Assembly: GCA_023678885.1 (NCBI GenBank)
Contig: CM042985.1
Span: 4,948,985 to 5,012,984 of the forward strand
DNA from: Pogostemon cablin
Lineage: Eukaryota > Streptophyta > Magnoliopsida > Lamiales > Lamiaceae
DNA length: 64,000 bases
Direction: 5' to 3'
In this document: positions 1-10,600 of the stretch, piece after piece
Layout: the number at the start of each line of letters is the position of its first letter
Numbering within the stretch: position 1 is the stretch's first letter
Translations under genes and position numbers: made by a program
Notes under the pieces: model-generated
Databases searched by the model: none
Told to the model about the DNA's origin: nothing
The model's input: the letters and a program-made list of their open reading frames with translations, nothing else

Positions 1-2168
1 ACCTCTGGATCTCCTTCGTCTGAAGCTTTGAGTGGCTCCCAAAGCTAGCAGATCGGCGAAAACCTGCCTACCAGTACGAGTACCATCATTTGCATGATGA
101 AACAGTGGATTATAAGCTTCATTTAGAGCACCAGCATATCCCTGATTGGTTGGTGACATGAACGTCTTTGTGCATGAATACCCGACAGTGTTTCTTTGTA
201 GCCTTGCATGACTGGCCATCGCAGATGCTGTAACCTGTGCGCTTGAAGTTGGCATACTCCCCTTCTCGGTCCTCTTCTTTTTGTAGATTGTTGGAACATG
301 CAATCCTGGGGTGCTGCCTATCACATATGCACTTTGCGGATATGTAGGAAAGTACGGTGCATATGCCTGCACAGAGTTGTATAATATCCCAGTTTCATTT
401 CTGTTGCAAACTGCTTCAACAGTTGTGTTGATGCTTTTCCTTTTCAGGCTTCTTTCTTGTTCTGAATTCAAGCAAGCACTGCTGCCGATGGAGTCACTCT
501 GGCTCTTTGGCATTTGAACAGCATTTGCTTCTTTATCGTGTGTAACATCTGAGAATACTATGTGACATTTTCCTCTGGTACACATCGCCTGATCTGCTGC
601 AGTCGAGGGCCGGCGGGGATGTTCTTCAAGACTTGACAAGCATCGTTCCTTTACTTGATTCACCACCTTGTGAGAAGTTGCCATCACTTCCACCTCCTCT
701 ACTTTTGATTTCTCTGCCTGCGATCCATCTGAGTTGAAATTCAGTGACCGCTTGCAGGAACTTCGAGTAGATCGGGTGACCTTTGCTTCTTTCGTTTCGG
801 TGGTTCCTCTATCCATGTTGACTTCAGGATCATTGGTTTTTCTTCTTGCGTACCTTCTCTTTGCCACCGGAGTTTCTGTATTTGGAGACCTATCCAAATA
901 GCTTTCACTGGTTTCCCCTTCTGCGGGACTGTTCACTTTATTTTTCCTTGCGTACTTGCTTTTTTCTGTTGTGCTTTTCCGGGGAACACCAGTTTTCTCC
1001 GCCCTTGCCTTAGGAGTAGTTTTCTTTTGACCTTCAATAATAACTTTAGGCCTGTGCTTCTTCCTCCTTGGCTTCTGTTGAGGGGTTTTGCTCAAATCAG
1101 CTACTTCCATTCCTTCTCTGTCAGGCTTGTGGTTTGCCTGACCAGGTGTGGACATGGATTCACTTGGTTGAGACCTTTTTACCCCATCAGTGGCATGTTC
1201 CTTCTCTTTATTTGTAGGTACTTCATCAACACTTGAATCCGCAGCAGATTCATCCTGCCTGTACTCAGCTTTGTGTTTCTTCTCTGGTGTTATCGGTTCG
1301 AACTGGGCTGAAGTAATCTTCTTCGGATCTGATATTCTGGGTGGTGCATTCAGATCAATTCCTCCTGTTACATCAAAGCGTATTATGGTGAGTAAATTGT
1401 AAAATTACAGCACAAACATCATTGAGATCACTGTTTTCTGTTTGCATGCAGACACTATAAACTGCTATTTTTCTTTTTACACATTCCACTTTCATAATCA
1501 GGCAAGAAACTATACAGGTAAGAGAAAACAACACACATGCAAGCGCTATTCATGGCTAAACCTCTTATGTGACAACTTTTAGAGACAGATCCAACTCAAT
1601 CTCATGATATGTATTGAAACCAAGTTTAAACAAGAATTTATCTACCAAAAGGTGTACTTGTGTAACAGCTTGGTGTTTTGAATTCAGGATCTGTATTTGC
1701 TCCACGCAAGCTGTTGTGATCTTGCTGGGAAGAATTCCCAACGCTGATTCTGAACAGACCACCTTCCATCTGAGGGCAAAAACCGGAATTCGAGCCGCCA
1801 CTGGTTGCGAAGCTATGCTTCGCGAGCGCGTTCTCTATTGCCGTTTGTTTGCCCCTTGCTTCTGCCAGCGCCAACAGACTCCCAAAGGACATATTCATCA
1901 CAGGAACCTCGTACAAGCTTGGATTTTGGACCAAAATTTGTGGATTGGCGACACCGCTGGCTTGCCAAACATCAAAGTCCTTCATGATATTCTCTGTTAA
2001 TGTCGTCGGTTGAGCCTCAACATTCTGCTTGTCAACCAGGCGAGTTTCTTCAGCATTACTGCACATCGGCTGCTCTGTACTGGACTTCGCAGGCGTTGCA
2101 GGAATCCATGAAGAACCCTTCTGGAAGCTTTGCATTTCTGATGATGCATCTTCCTTTCTGATTGCCAT
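1..2168 (-). CDS. ROS1-like: ROS1/DEMETER-like 5-methylcytosine DNA glycosylase, N-terminal part
   Basis: Bifunctional DNA glycosylase/lyase family that removes 5-methylcytosine in the nucleus (known for the family). The window holds two coding exons, complement(1..1364, 1646..2168), about 629 residues. The catalytic HhH-GPD and Fe-S parts lie beyond the left edge. Seen: the N-terminal motif SWIPATPAKS, the block SFGSLLALAEA, the basic AT-hook-like stretch PRRKKHRPKV, a KYARK repeat and CKRSLNF, all in the order known from ROS1/DME proteins. The intron 1365-1645 has a GT donor (G/GTAGAT) and an AG acceptor and keeps the frame (phase 1). The ATG at 2166-2168 (MAIRKED) is the first in-frame ATG after a splice acceptor at about 2325. 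The reading frame is open further upstream but has only a TTG there. SFGSLLALA resembles ROS1 more than DME; the exact paralogue is not decided. Symbol given by family only. Confidence 0.9.
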
Positions 2169-2990
2169 TGGATTTCTTTTTTTGTTGTTTTTCCGAAGTC
2201 GTTTGTAAAGTTTCCTTTCTTTTTTTTTGGTTGTTTTTCTTTTCCAATGTTTCCTTTCGGACAAGACTTCAATTGATTGCACTTGGGTTTGAACTTCGTT
2301 CCAACACTTCTCCGTCGAGAATGACTGCAAAATATCACCACAAACATGAGCTAAGATAGAGCTAAGAAAACAATGAATTCTTTAATTATAAAAAAAAAAA
2401 AGGATTTACGGCAGTAAAAAATGGAAAGAAAAAGGAAAAAATTGGGTACGAAATACACTGGTTCCTTGTCACTGAAAACCACACCAGCAATTAATTTTAA
2501 CAGAAATGAAATAAAATCTCACGAGAAATGAAAACCCGCAGATCTCTTAAGAAAAAAGGAAACCCCTCTCTCTGTTTCGACAAGAGAGTTAACGTGGTAG
2601 TGAAGGTAAGAAAACTTCCATTGTTCATTTAATTTGCAGACTCACAGCGAAACCTCCTCAAAGAAAATAGTTTTCAGCAAAACAATTAAAAAAACCAAAG
2701 ACGTTACTCTTGTCATACTTAGCTCTGAATTCATAAATGCCTTTCAAATCAATCAATTCACCAATTTTTTTTGCCAAATTGGGGAAGAAGATGAAGAACG
2801 AACCTAATTGCAGATTTCTGGTCAAGATCTCGCGAAGCGGTGGAGAGCAAACCAAAGCAGTGAGAGAGAGTGTGTGGAGGTTAGAGATAGAAATCAAGAG
2901 AGAGAGTGGAGAAACTGAAAGTAGAAAGACCAGGGCTTTAATTGAAGAAGAGCGAGAACCTCTGAACTGATATATCTAATTTCCCAGGTA
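2169..2990 (-). promoter_or_regulatory. 5' leader of the ROS1-like gene with a probable leader intron
   Basis: Upstream of the ATG at 2168 the leader exon runs to about 2324, where ATTTTGCAG forms a good splice acceptor. A matching donor (TTAG/GTTCG) lies at 2803-2804, and the stretch 2805-2940 is rich in CT runs on the minus strand, as plant 5' UTRs often are. An intron of about 480 bases in the leader is therefore likely but not proven. The transcription start is not visible; an AGATATATC stretch near 2975 is a weak TATA candidate. Confidence 0.5.
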
Positions 2991-4380
2991 AACCACGTAG
3001 CCGATACATTTTAATATTATTCTTTCTCTCACTCTCCTTCCTTCTTTTTTTAGCGCTTTGCTGCCGTCTGTTTAAAATTTGCGCGCGAATTTTTGCAGAC
3101 AACAGCAAAACGCTAATTAAATATAATAATTTAAAATTGAGTCGAGTCAACTCGTGAGCTACTTTTCTTTATTACTTTTTCTGATTTCCTGAGGGTGTAT
3201 AGTATACTGTATATTGTGTTATGTCCACCGTGGCACGTATTTAATATATATAGATATAGATATAGATATTTCTTTTTTCTTTGGAAAGTAAGGTGCAATA
3301 ACGTTTGTCTTATTCAAATAATTTTTTAAAGAACTGATGTCATCTAAGACTAGAGCTCTTAAAATGAATGAGCTACCCGACAGTTTGGCTCGTGCTCAAA
3401 TTCGAGTTCGAACTTATTACATTAAAAAGATATGTTTGGATTGGTTAGTTAAAGTTCGATAATAATATAATTATTAATAAATAACTATAATAATAAATAT
3501 AAAATATACTATAATTATTATTAAGTTCTATAAATCTCTAAAGCTTCACGAGTCAACCCCACTCAAGTAATTTTTTAGTCATGCCGAGTTTATATATAAG
3601 CTCATTATTTTAATGAGCCGAACTCAAGCTCGCTCAATAATTACTCCAAATTGAGTGTTTTAACACATTCACATGAGACTTAAAATAAGGAAATTTTGAT
3701 TGTAATAATATTTTTTCAATAAGTTAATTTTATATTAATTTTTGATGACTTGGTATTCTCCGCCTAAAAGACTGGAGTTATGTTTCTCAACTCTTATAAT
3801 AATGGACTTTTGTTACCTCATCCTGTGTTAAAATATTAATAAGTTTAGTGCGGACAATTTGTTGTAGCACACTTTTAATACGTGAGTTTAAAAAAAATAT
3901 TATGTTTCAGAAATTTACATTAATTTTAGGTAAAGATTAAATTTTAAAAATAAAATTAAAACAATTATATTCTAAAAATTAATAGTATAAAATTTTAAAC
4001 ATAAAATATATAAAGGCCTTTCTTTTCTAAATAAATTCTGAATGGATATATTAGAACAAATAATTAAATGAAGCTTGATAAGTTTTTTTTCAAATTTAAA
4101 ACATTGTTTATTTTTATCACCTACACTTTCTTGGCATTTAATTTTAATAGTGAAAAGAGCTAGTTTTCCTCCCTTTTACATACAAATGCATTAATTAATA
4201 ATGAAATGCACTATTAGAAATGCAACAGAAAGTGTAAAATACATCGCGTTCGAATCGATATATTATCCGCCGCTAAATCGTAAGGTGAGATTATTTATAA
4301 ATTTATTAAAAAATACATACTAACAATGTTAAATAAAAATTAATATATATATGCGTACACATTTACACCCGATGCATATT
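2991..4380. other. AT-rich intergenic stretch with a decayed GCTCG-rich repeat
   Basis: No gene seen. At about 3,340-3,660 there are inverted motifs built from gctcg/cgagc words (for example ctcgtgctcaaattcgag and tgagccgaactcaagctcg), the look of an old palindromic DNA transposon remnant. A similar block occurs at 11,410-11,520. The rest is low-complexity AT-rich sequence. Confidence 0.4.
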
Positions 4381-4389
4381 ATATCATCT

Positions 4390-5335
4390 CTCTTGGTTGA
4401 GTGATAAGATACACGAAAAATTAGGAACAAAATATTATTGTGACTATTTGTTTTTACGGTTCACTACGTATTTTATTAACGTTGGCGATATTAACACGTG
4501 TTTTTACTATAATACATGCAGATTGATTTCTCAACTGAGCGATGTACACTTGTTTCTCAGCAGATTATTCTGGAGCGTATTCTTTATTATCTGATTAAAT
4601 ATATTATGCTTCACAGTCTGTGCAAGTCTGTACATTGGTAATATGCATAACAGAAAAAGTTATTATCTAATATTAAATATATGTCATTATCTAATTATAT
4701 TTATATATAATACCTACAGATTTACATCGATAATATACACAGTACCCATAACTTTTTATTATGTTTTCTTAATATTGATTTACAGGTTTTTTCAAGAACA
4801 TCACTCATATTGACATTTAATATACACCGTATCCGTATTTTTTATTATGTTTTCTTAATACTGACTTGAGGTTTTTAAAGAACATCACTCATATTGACAT
4901 TTAGGCATTTTCTCAAGACTATCGCTAATCATTTCAAGAAAATCACTTATATTGACATTTAGGTATTGACATTTAGGCATTTTCACAAGACTATCACTAA
5001 TCATTTCAAGAACATCACTCATATTGACATTTAGGCATTTTCTCTAGAACATCACTAATCGCATATTTCTAAGTAATAGTAATAACGTTCTAATACTGAA
5101 TACTATATGTTATTATCTGATTATATATATAATGTCTGCAGATTTACATCGATAATATACACAGGATCCGTGACTTATCTTTATTATGTTTTCTTAATAC
5201 TGTATTATAGGTTTTTTAAGAACATTACTCCTATTGACATTTAGGCATTTTCTCAAGACTATCACTAATCACGTATTTCTAAGTAATAGTAATAACAACG
5301 TTTTACCCTTTCTTAAGAATATTTTTATGAGTTGA
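4390..5335 (+). repeat. Dispersed repeat family, copy 1, with internal tandem units
   Basis: The block contains three to five decayed copies of a unit that includes catattgacatttaggcat and ctatcactaatca, at about 4,860-5,050 and again near 5,230-5,290. Its first part (4,450-4,540) and its last part (5,287-5,335, ending cctttcttaagaatat) both recur in reverse orientation at 8,560-7,340. No protein is credible. I infer a non-coding transposable element family of unknown class. Confidence 0.7.
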
Positions 5336-5434
5336 ATGTTTACTAAGAACAACCATGTTTAGGATGTTGTGTTATCTTTATTATTATCTATCTAAAAATA
5401 CAACGCTTTATATATATATATATATAATATATAT

Positions 5435-5780
5435 AAATATCAAAATTAGTTCTGTAAGTATGACGTTTTTCAATTTTAATCTTTTTTCTTTTGCAATTCT
5501 CAATTTTAGTCTTTTTTTTGTCCACTTTTAGTCATTTTGGTCAAGTTTTGGTTCTTTTCTCAAAATTTGGTCATTTTTTTGTCCACTTTTAATCTTTATG
5601 TATACACTTTCGGACAATTTTTTGATTTTTTTTAACATAAAGGACTAAATTTGTATAAAAAGGATTAAATTTGGACTAAAAGGACTAAAAGTGGACAAAA
5701 AAAGACCAAAGTTGAGAATTACAAAAGAAAAATGACTAAAGTTGAAAAACGTCATACTTACGGGACCAATTTTGATATTT
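5435..5780. mobile_element. MITE with long terminal inverted repeats (foldback type)
   Basis: The left end (aaatatcaaaattagt, then tgtaagtatgacg) is the inverse of the right end (cgtcatacttac, then aattttgatattt). The inverted arms run about 80 bases each and meet in a centre of tttggtc/gtccacttt words, so most of the 346 bases can fold into one hairpin. No clear target duplication is seen. No coding capacity. Superfamily not decided. Confidence 0.8.
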
Positions 5781-6804
5781 ACCCCATATAAATTGGTAAT
5801 ACACACGATAGAAAATGCCTGTAAATTTGTGAATTATCTTTGTTATATTTTCTTTATGCTGGCCCACCCTTATTGTAAGTAACAAATTATTGATATTTTG
5901 TTTGTCATCATCATAATTCGGAATTTATTTCTCATCCAAAACATAAAATCTACTAAAAATACAAAAAATTAAAATTGAAACTGTACATAAATTTTTAAGA
6001 ATACATTTGACACTCAAACAAAAATGGCAAACTTGCTGAAATGATACTCCAATAACAAAATCAAATAGTTGAAAAGACTTATAAGATGCTAGTAATAGCA
6101 TTGGAGAATAAAAGTAAAATTTTAATTTGTCATTGTAATCAAAAATGGGTGAACCAGAAAACAGAACCACCATCAAGAATTGTCCAAGAGTAGAAAATTA
6201 GGTACTGGTTAGGGGCATAAAGATGAACATATATTAATAAAGTATATATTAATAAATTATTATATTATTATCTTTTATTGTCTTTGGTCGTGGTATCTGG
6301 TCCCACATATAAAAAAATAGTTCTCATGAACTTTTTCCCTCATTTCCAAGGATTAAAACTTATTACATAATCATTTTGTACCCCCAAGTAAAAGAATGCA
6401 GTCATTCAGTTATTCCACTTGATTGAAAAGACATGATACCTAGCTAGGTAGTAGGTGAAACAAGGACTTGATCCTCTCCCGTATATAATGAACAGCGATA
6501 TCACTGTTTATATAAATAGTGAAATCACTGTTCATGTAAGAAGAAATTCCCGCCAATTACTGGAAAGATCCTCACCGGTGAAACAATAACAATATACTCT
6601 CCTTATTCACTTAAATAAATAATTACCACATTAATATTATTCAACTCTAATTGTCTCTTAATCCACCTTTTTAATATAGGACACACATTGCAATGAATCC
6701 ATAATCTTTTCAGTAACTGGGGTCTTTTTTCCCCTTGATTTCTCTTAGGCATAATACTTTTTTCTTGATATACAATTATTCATTATAAACTTTCATAATT
6801 TATA
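5781..6804. other. Intergenic, no feature recognised
   Basis: AT-rich sequence without a credible reading frame or repeat ends. Short open frames here lack homology that I recognise. Confidence 0.5.
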
Positions 6805-7028
6805 CTCCCTCCATTCCATCCAAAGGGTCTTTTTTTTTAATTTTGGGTTTTCCATTCAGAGAGTCCTCTTTCTTTTTTTACACACATGAGACCCACACAC
6901 CCACTAATACAATTAAAAAATGGGATCCACACTCTCATTAATACAACTACCCACTACACATTAAATAATAATACTCCTTAATCCACGTGCAAAAAGTAAA
7001 CATCACTCTTTGGGTGGGACGAAGGGAC
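6805..7028. mobile_element. Stowaway-like MITE
   Basis: Left end ctccctccattccatcc and right end gggtgggacgaagggac are inverted versions of the Stowaway terminus CTCCCTCCGTCCC, flanked by TA. The interior (acacatgagacccacacac, then tacaactacccactacac) is shared with the MITEs at 7,384, 27,758 and 54,731, so they are one family. Directly after it, at about 7,031, a second left end (tattccctccgtcccacc) appears without a visible right partner, probably a truncated copy. Confidence 0.85.
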
Positions 7029-7339
7029 TATATATTCCCTCCGTCCCACCATAATTTTCACACCTCATGTAATTAATTTATAAGAGATGTTTGCTATTAT
7101 AAATTTGATCTACAATTCATTAGTTTATTGTACGAGATAGTGCAATGTATAATATAATAGAATTGATAAGTTCGTGCATGCAATCGTATTAAATTATCCA
7201 TAAATTGACTAATGCTCTTTAATTATTCAAGTCTCCTTTTTAAATCTTGTCTGATTTAAAGGGGGTGTTTGTATCTTATTCTACCCAATAAAGAAAACAT
7301 AAAAATAACTCATAGGCGTTAGTTTAAAAATATATATTA

Positions 7340-8640
7340 CTAATAAAATATTCTTAAGAAAGGGTAAAACATTGTTATTACTATTTCCTCCACGGCTCAA
7401 TCCATCCTTAATCTATTCATTTTACTATTTTGGGTCGTCAATTCTTAATCTATTCATTTCTCCTTTTAGACATATGAAACTCACACACATCACTAATACA
7501 ATTAAAATATGAGACTTACACTCTTCACTAATACAACTACTTACTACGCATAAAATGATAATACTTCTTAATTTACATGTAAAAAGTAAACGGATAGATT
7601 GAGAATGGAGGAAAGATGTAATACTTAATAATATTTGATTAGTGATAGTCTTTAAAAAATGCCTTAATTGTTCAAATGATGTTCTTGAGAAAGGTCTCTT
7701 AGTTAGATCAGTGTTAAGAAAACATACAGTGAATGATATTCTTGAGAAAAGTCTCTTAGGTGGTTTACATGTATTTTTGAAGAAAACAAATGTACATTGC
7801 TCAGTTAAATTTACATGTACTTTGAAGAAATTAAAAGTGTGATATTTATTATGAGAATGAGGGAACATGAAATTAAAATTTACTTAAAAATATATTATAT
7901 AGATTAAAGGTGAGATAAAAACTTATTTCTTTTTTTGCATTAAACATTAATAATCTAATAAACAACGTTTAAAAAATGAATAAATTTTAGGTATTATCCT
8001 TGATTCGTTGGTTTGACGAATATATACCTGCCAATTAAGCCAATTGACCCTCAATAATTGACATAAGCTCATTCCTGTTGAATGATTTTTCGTTATTAAT
8101 TGAATTAATTATGACATTGCAATTTGACTATTTAAATGCTCCTTTTTTACTTATTTTATTTTTTAAAAAAAAAATTCTGACATTAGTTCAGTTTATTTTA
8201 TTAACGACACCTTTTTAGATCTCTATCTCTAAAAAAAAGTATATAATAATAAAGTATAAAATCTATCCTTTCACGAGTTATAGCCAAATTTGTGTTCCCC
8301 TTCAAGCAACATCCTTTCTTAAAATTTATAGAAAACATACAATGAATGATTGTTTTGAGAAAGGTCTCTTAACTAGGTCAAAACATACAAAAATACGTCA
8401 CGGGTGCTGTGTAATATCGATGTGAATCTCCAAGCATCATATATATTCCGACAGAAAACACCTGTAATTGAGAAATCAATATGCATGTACTCTGAAGAAA
8501 ACACGTGTTCATATTATCAACGTTAATAAAACACGTAGTGAACTGTAAAAACAAACACATAATATTCTTATTTCTCAATTTTAAGTTTAAGCAATCATAA
8601 AAAATATTCAAAGATATATTTCTCAATTTTAAGTTTAAGT
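7340..8640 (-). repeat. Dispersed repeat family, copy 2 (inverted relative to copy 1)
   Basis: Read on the minus strand this copy has the same order as copy 1: a block at 8,560-8,460 matching 4,450-4,540, then aggcatttt and actatcactaatca near 7,660-7,640, then cctttcttaagaatat at 7,340-7,365. It is broken by a Stowaway-like MITE at 7,384-7,618. Units with cttgagaaaggtctctta recur at 7,690, 7,740 and 8,355. No protein is credible. Confidence 0.7.
7384..7618. mobile_element. Stowaway-like MITE nested in repeat copy 2
   Basis: Ends tttcctccacggctcaa and ttgagaatggaggaaagatg are inverted repeats; TA dinucleotides at 7382-7383 and 7619-7620 form the target duplication. The empty site is preserved in repeat copy 1 near 5,280-5,300, where the sequences on the two sides of this MITE are contiguous. 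The interior matches the 6,805 and 27,758 copies. Confidence 0.85.
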
Positions 8641-9090
8641 AAGCATAAAAATATTCAAAGATATTTCCATATGGCTATATCATTGATATTTCGTTTGTGT
8701 TCAATTAGATTGAAGTTTTTTTTTTCTAAATCTTTAAATAAAAATATTTAATATTTGATATATTTTTAATAATTTTGGATATTGGAAGAATGCGTGTATT
8801 GATAGAGGGAGACGATTGTTTTTATTTTTAGTTTTTCTATTTTTCTAGTGATTTCTTTGAAATTGTGCAGCAGCAAATATGGCTATGTCATTGATATAGC
8901 GTTTGTGTTCAATAGATAATTAGATTGAAGTTTTTTTCTTTCTTTATATAAAAAATATTAAATATTTTGATATATTTTTAATAATTTTGGATATTGGAAG
9001 ATTGCGTGTATTGATAAAGGGAGATGTTTGATTTTATTTTTAGTTTATATTTTTTTTAAGTGACTTCAAAAAAATTGTGCAGCACAAATA
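8570..9090. repeat. Two tandem duplications (about 50 bp and 208 bp)
   Basis: At 8,570-8,660 a unit with atttctcaattttaagtttaag is present twice. At 8,670-8,877 and 8,878-9,090 a unit of about 208 bases is repeated, each beginning tatggctat, containing tttttaataattttggat and ending ttgtgcagca. Small indels separate the copies. Confidence 0.85.
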
Positions 9091-9252
9091 TATTTGGATA
9101 AGTAATTCTAAAAATAAACATGGATTCGAAAATGACGTATAGTTCGGAAAACATTTAGATGCGAGTAAATTAAAACTAAAATTCCACTCTTTAAAAAGAA
9201 AATATTTTTTGTATAACTTTTAATATTTGAATTTCAAAGGACATCACTTAGG

Positions 9253-9535
9253 GTGATTCTCTTCTGACTTATTTGTGAGATGAGTTTCACTAAGTATACT
9301 TATTATTTGTGAGATAAATTATGATTAGTTGTAGTTAAAATATGTTAATAATAAATCATATTATAATATATTAAAATCATCCTTTAATGCATAATTAAAC
9401 ATACTTTAGAAAACATGCTTTAACGATCATTAAACCTGCTTTATTCATATAATAATTATACTTTAATAATGAATTGATCCATCCCACACCCCGTCTCACG
9501 AAATAACCTGTCTCAAGAGACTTTGTCCATTAGTT
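9253..9535. mobile_element. MITE of the GTGAGACG-ended family
   Basis: The left end carries ttatttgtgagatgag and the right end its inverse, ctcacgaaataacc followed by tctcaagagac. Other members with the same terminal words and a tttaa-rich interior are at about 11,878-12,030, 62,390-62,645 and 63,262-63,515. Exact ends and target duplication are unclear. Confidence 0.6.
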
Positions 9536-10043
9536 AATATTGAAACACAACCGCATGTAAATAATTTATCTAAAATTTACAATTTCATTAAAATGAAGAG
9601 TACAATTAGGGACACACTTGACAACATAAATAATTAAATTAAGCTTTAGTTAACTTTTAATCATAAAATAAAATAATTAAAAAAATTAAAAAACAACTAT
9701 TACTACACTCCCATCTTAAACCTATAAATCCTTGATTGCACTTGTTCATCTCAAGATTATCTAAAATTAAATGTCTTTCAAATAATTTAAAATAGAGTTA
9801 TATCCAATGCATTCAAGCGCATTGAGTTATTTCCCTACATACAACCTATATTAATTTTATTTAATAATGTATGAAGTATGTGTTTCTCAGTAAATGTATT
9901 ACTTTATTATACCCCTGTTCAGGAAATTTGCTAAAAATCATATTAAGTTTTATTCATTTATGTGTATATTTTTAGTCCTTCCGTACAAAAAAATCACTTT
10001 TTTCATTTCCGTCCTGAAAAAGCGTTCAACTTCCTAAATACTA
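9536..10043. other. Intergenic, no feature recognised
   Basis: AT-rich DNA without credible coding potential or repeat ends. Confidence 0.5.
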
Positions 10044-10316
10044 CTCCCTCCGTCCCATTTTCATCTTCATATTTACTGTACACACGCAAATTAAGAAAAG
10101 TTGCTTTTTGAGTAACTTTTGGGGGTAGTTTGGTATTTTGGGGTAATAAATAAATGATAAAGTATGTTATGTGTGTTAAAAAGGTGATGGCAATTTTGAA
10201 ATTAAAGTATGTTAGAGGGATATTAGTTATGTACCTTTTCCTTTTATGGAAGTGTGAAGTTGAAATTGGGACGGACCAAAACGGAAAGTATGAAGTTGAA
10301 GTTGGGACGGAGGGAG
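10044..10316. mobile_element. Stowaway MITE, 273 bp
   Basis: Nearly perfect inverted ends: ctccctccgtcccattttc on the left and gttgggacggagggag on the right, with about 35 bases of inverted similarity (catcttcatatttac versus the inverse of gaaagtatgaagttgaag). TA lies on both sides (10042-10043, 10317-10318). The element at 59,876-60,148 has the same length but a different interior. Confidence 0.92.
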
Positions 10317-10403
10317 TAATAAAAAAGCAAAAACAACTAAGCCGCCCCTTCACGTGCACTCGAGGGTACATGCACATATATTGATTTTTATTCAATAAAA
10401 TAT

Positions 10404-10600
10404 ACACTCCCTTAGTTCCACTTTAACGGTAGTTTTTATTTTTTCACGTGAATTAAGGAATATTATTATTAAATATGTAGTTGGTAGTTGTAATAGTGAA
10501 AGTGGTAGGTACGTGGGTCCTATGTATGTAAAAGGGAAAGAAGATTCTTTGGGTGAGACGTTCAAAATAAAAAATAAATTCTTTAGGGGGACGATGGTAG
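10404..10600. mobile_element. Stowaway-like MITE, decayed
   Basis: Left end cactcccttagttccac and right end gggggacgatggtag next to TA. The interior contains gtagttggtagttgtaatag, the inverse of the family word tacaactacccactac. Confidence 0.7.

Noticed and set aside
2169..2330. In-frame N-terminal extension of the ROS1-like protein (Lys-rich) up to 2,330
   Set aside because: The extension has no ATG before 2,168, only a TTG that overlaps a good splice acceptor, and its Lys/Asn-rich translation comes from an A-rich leader.
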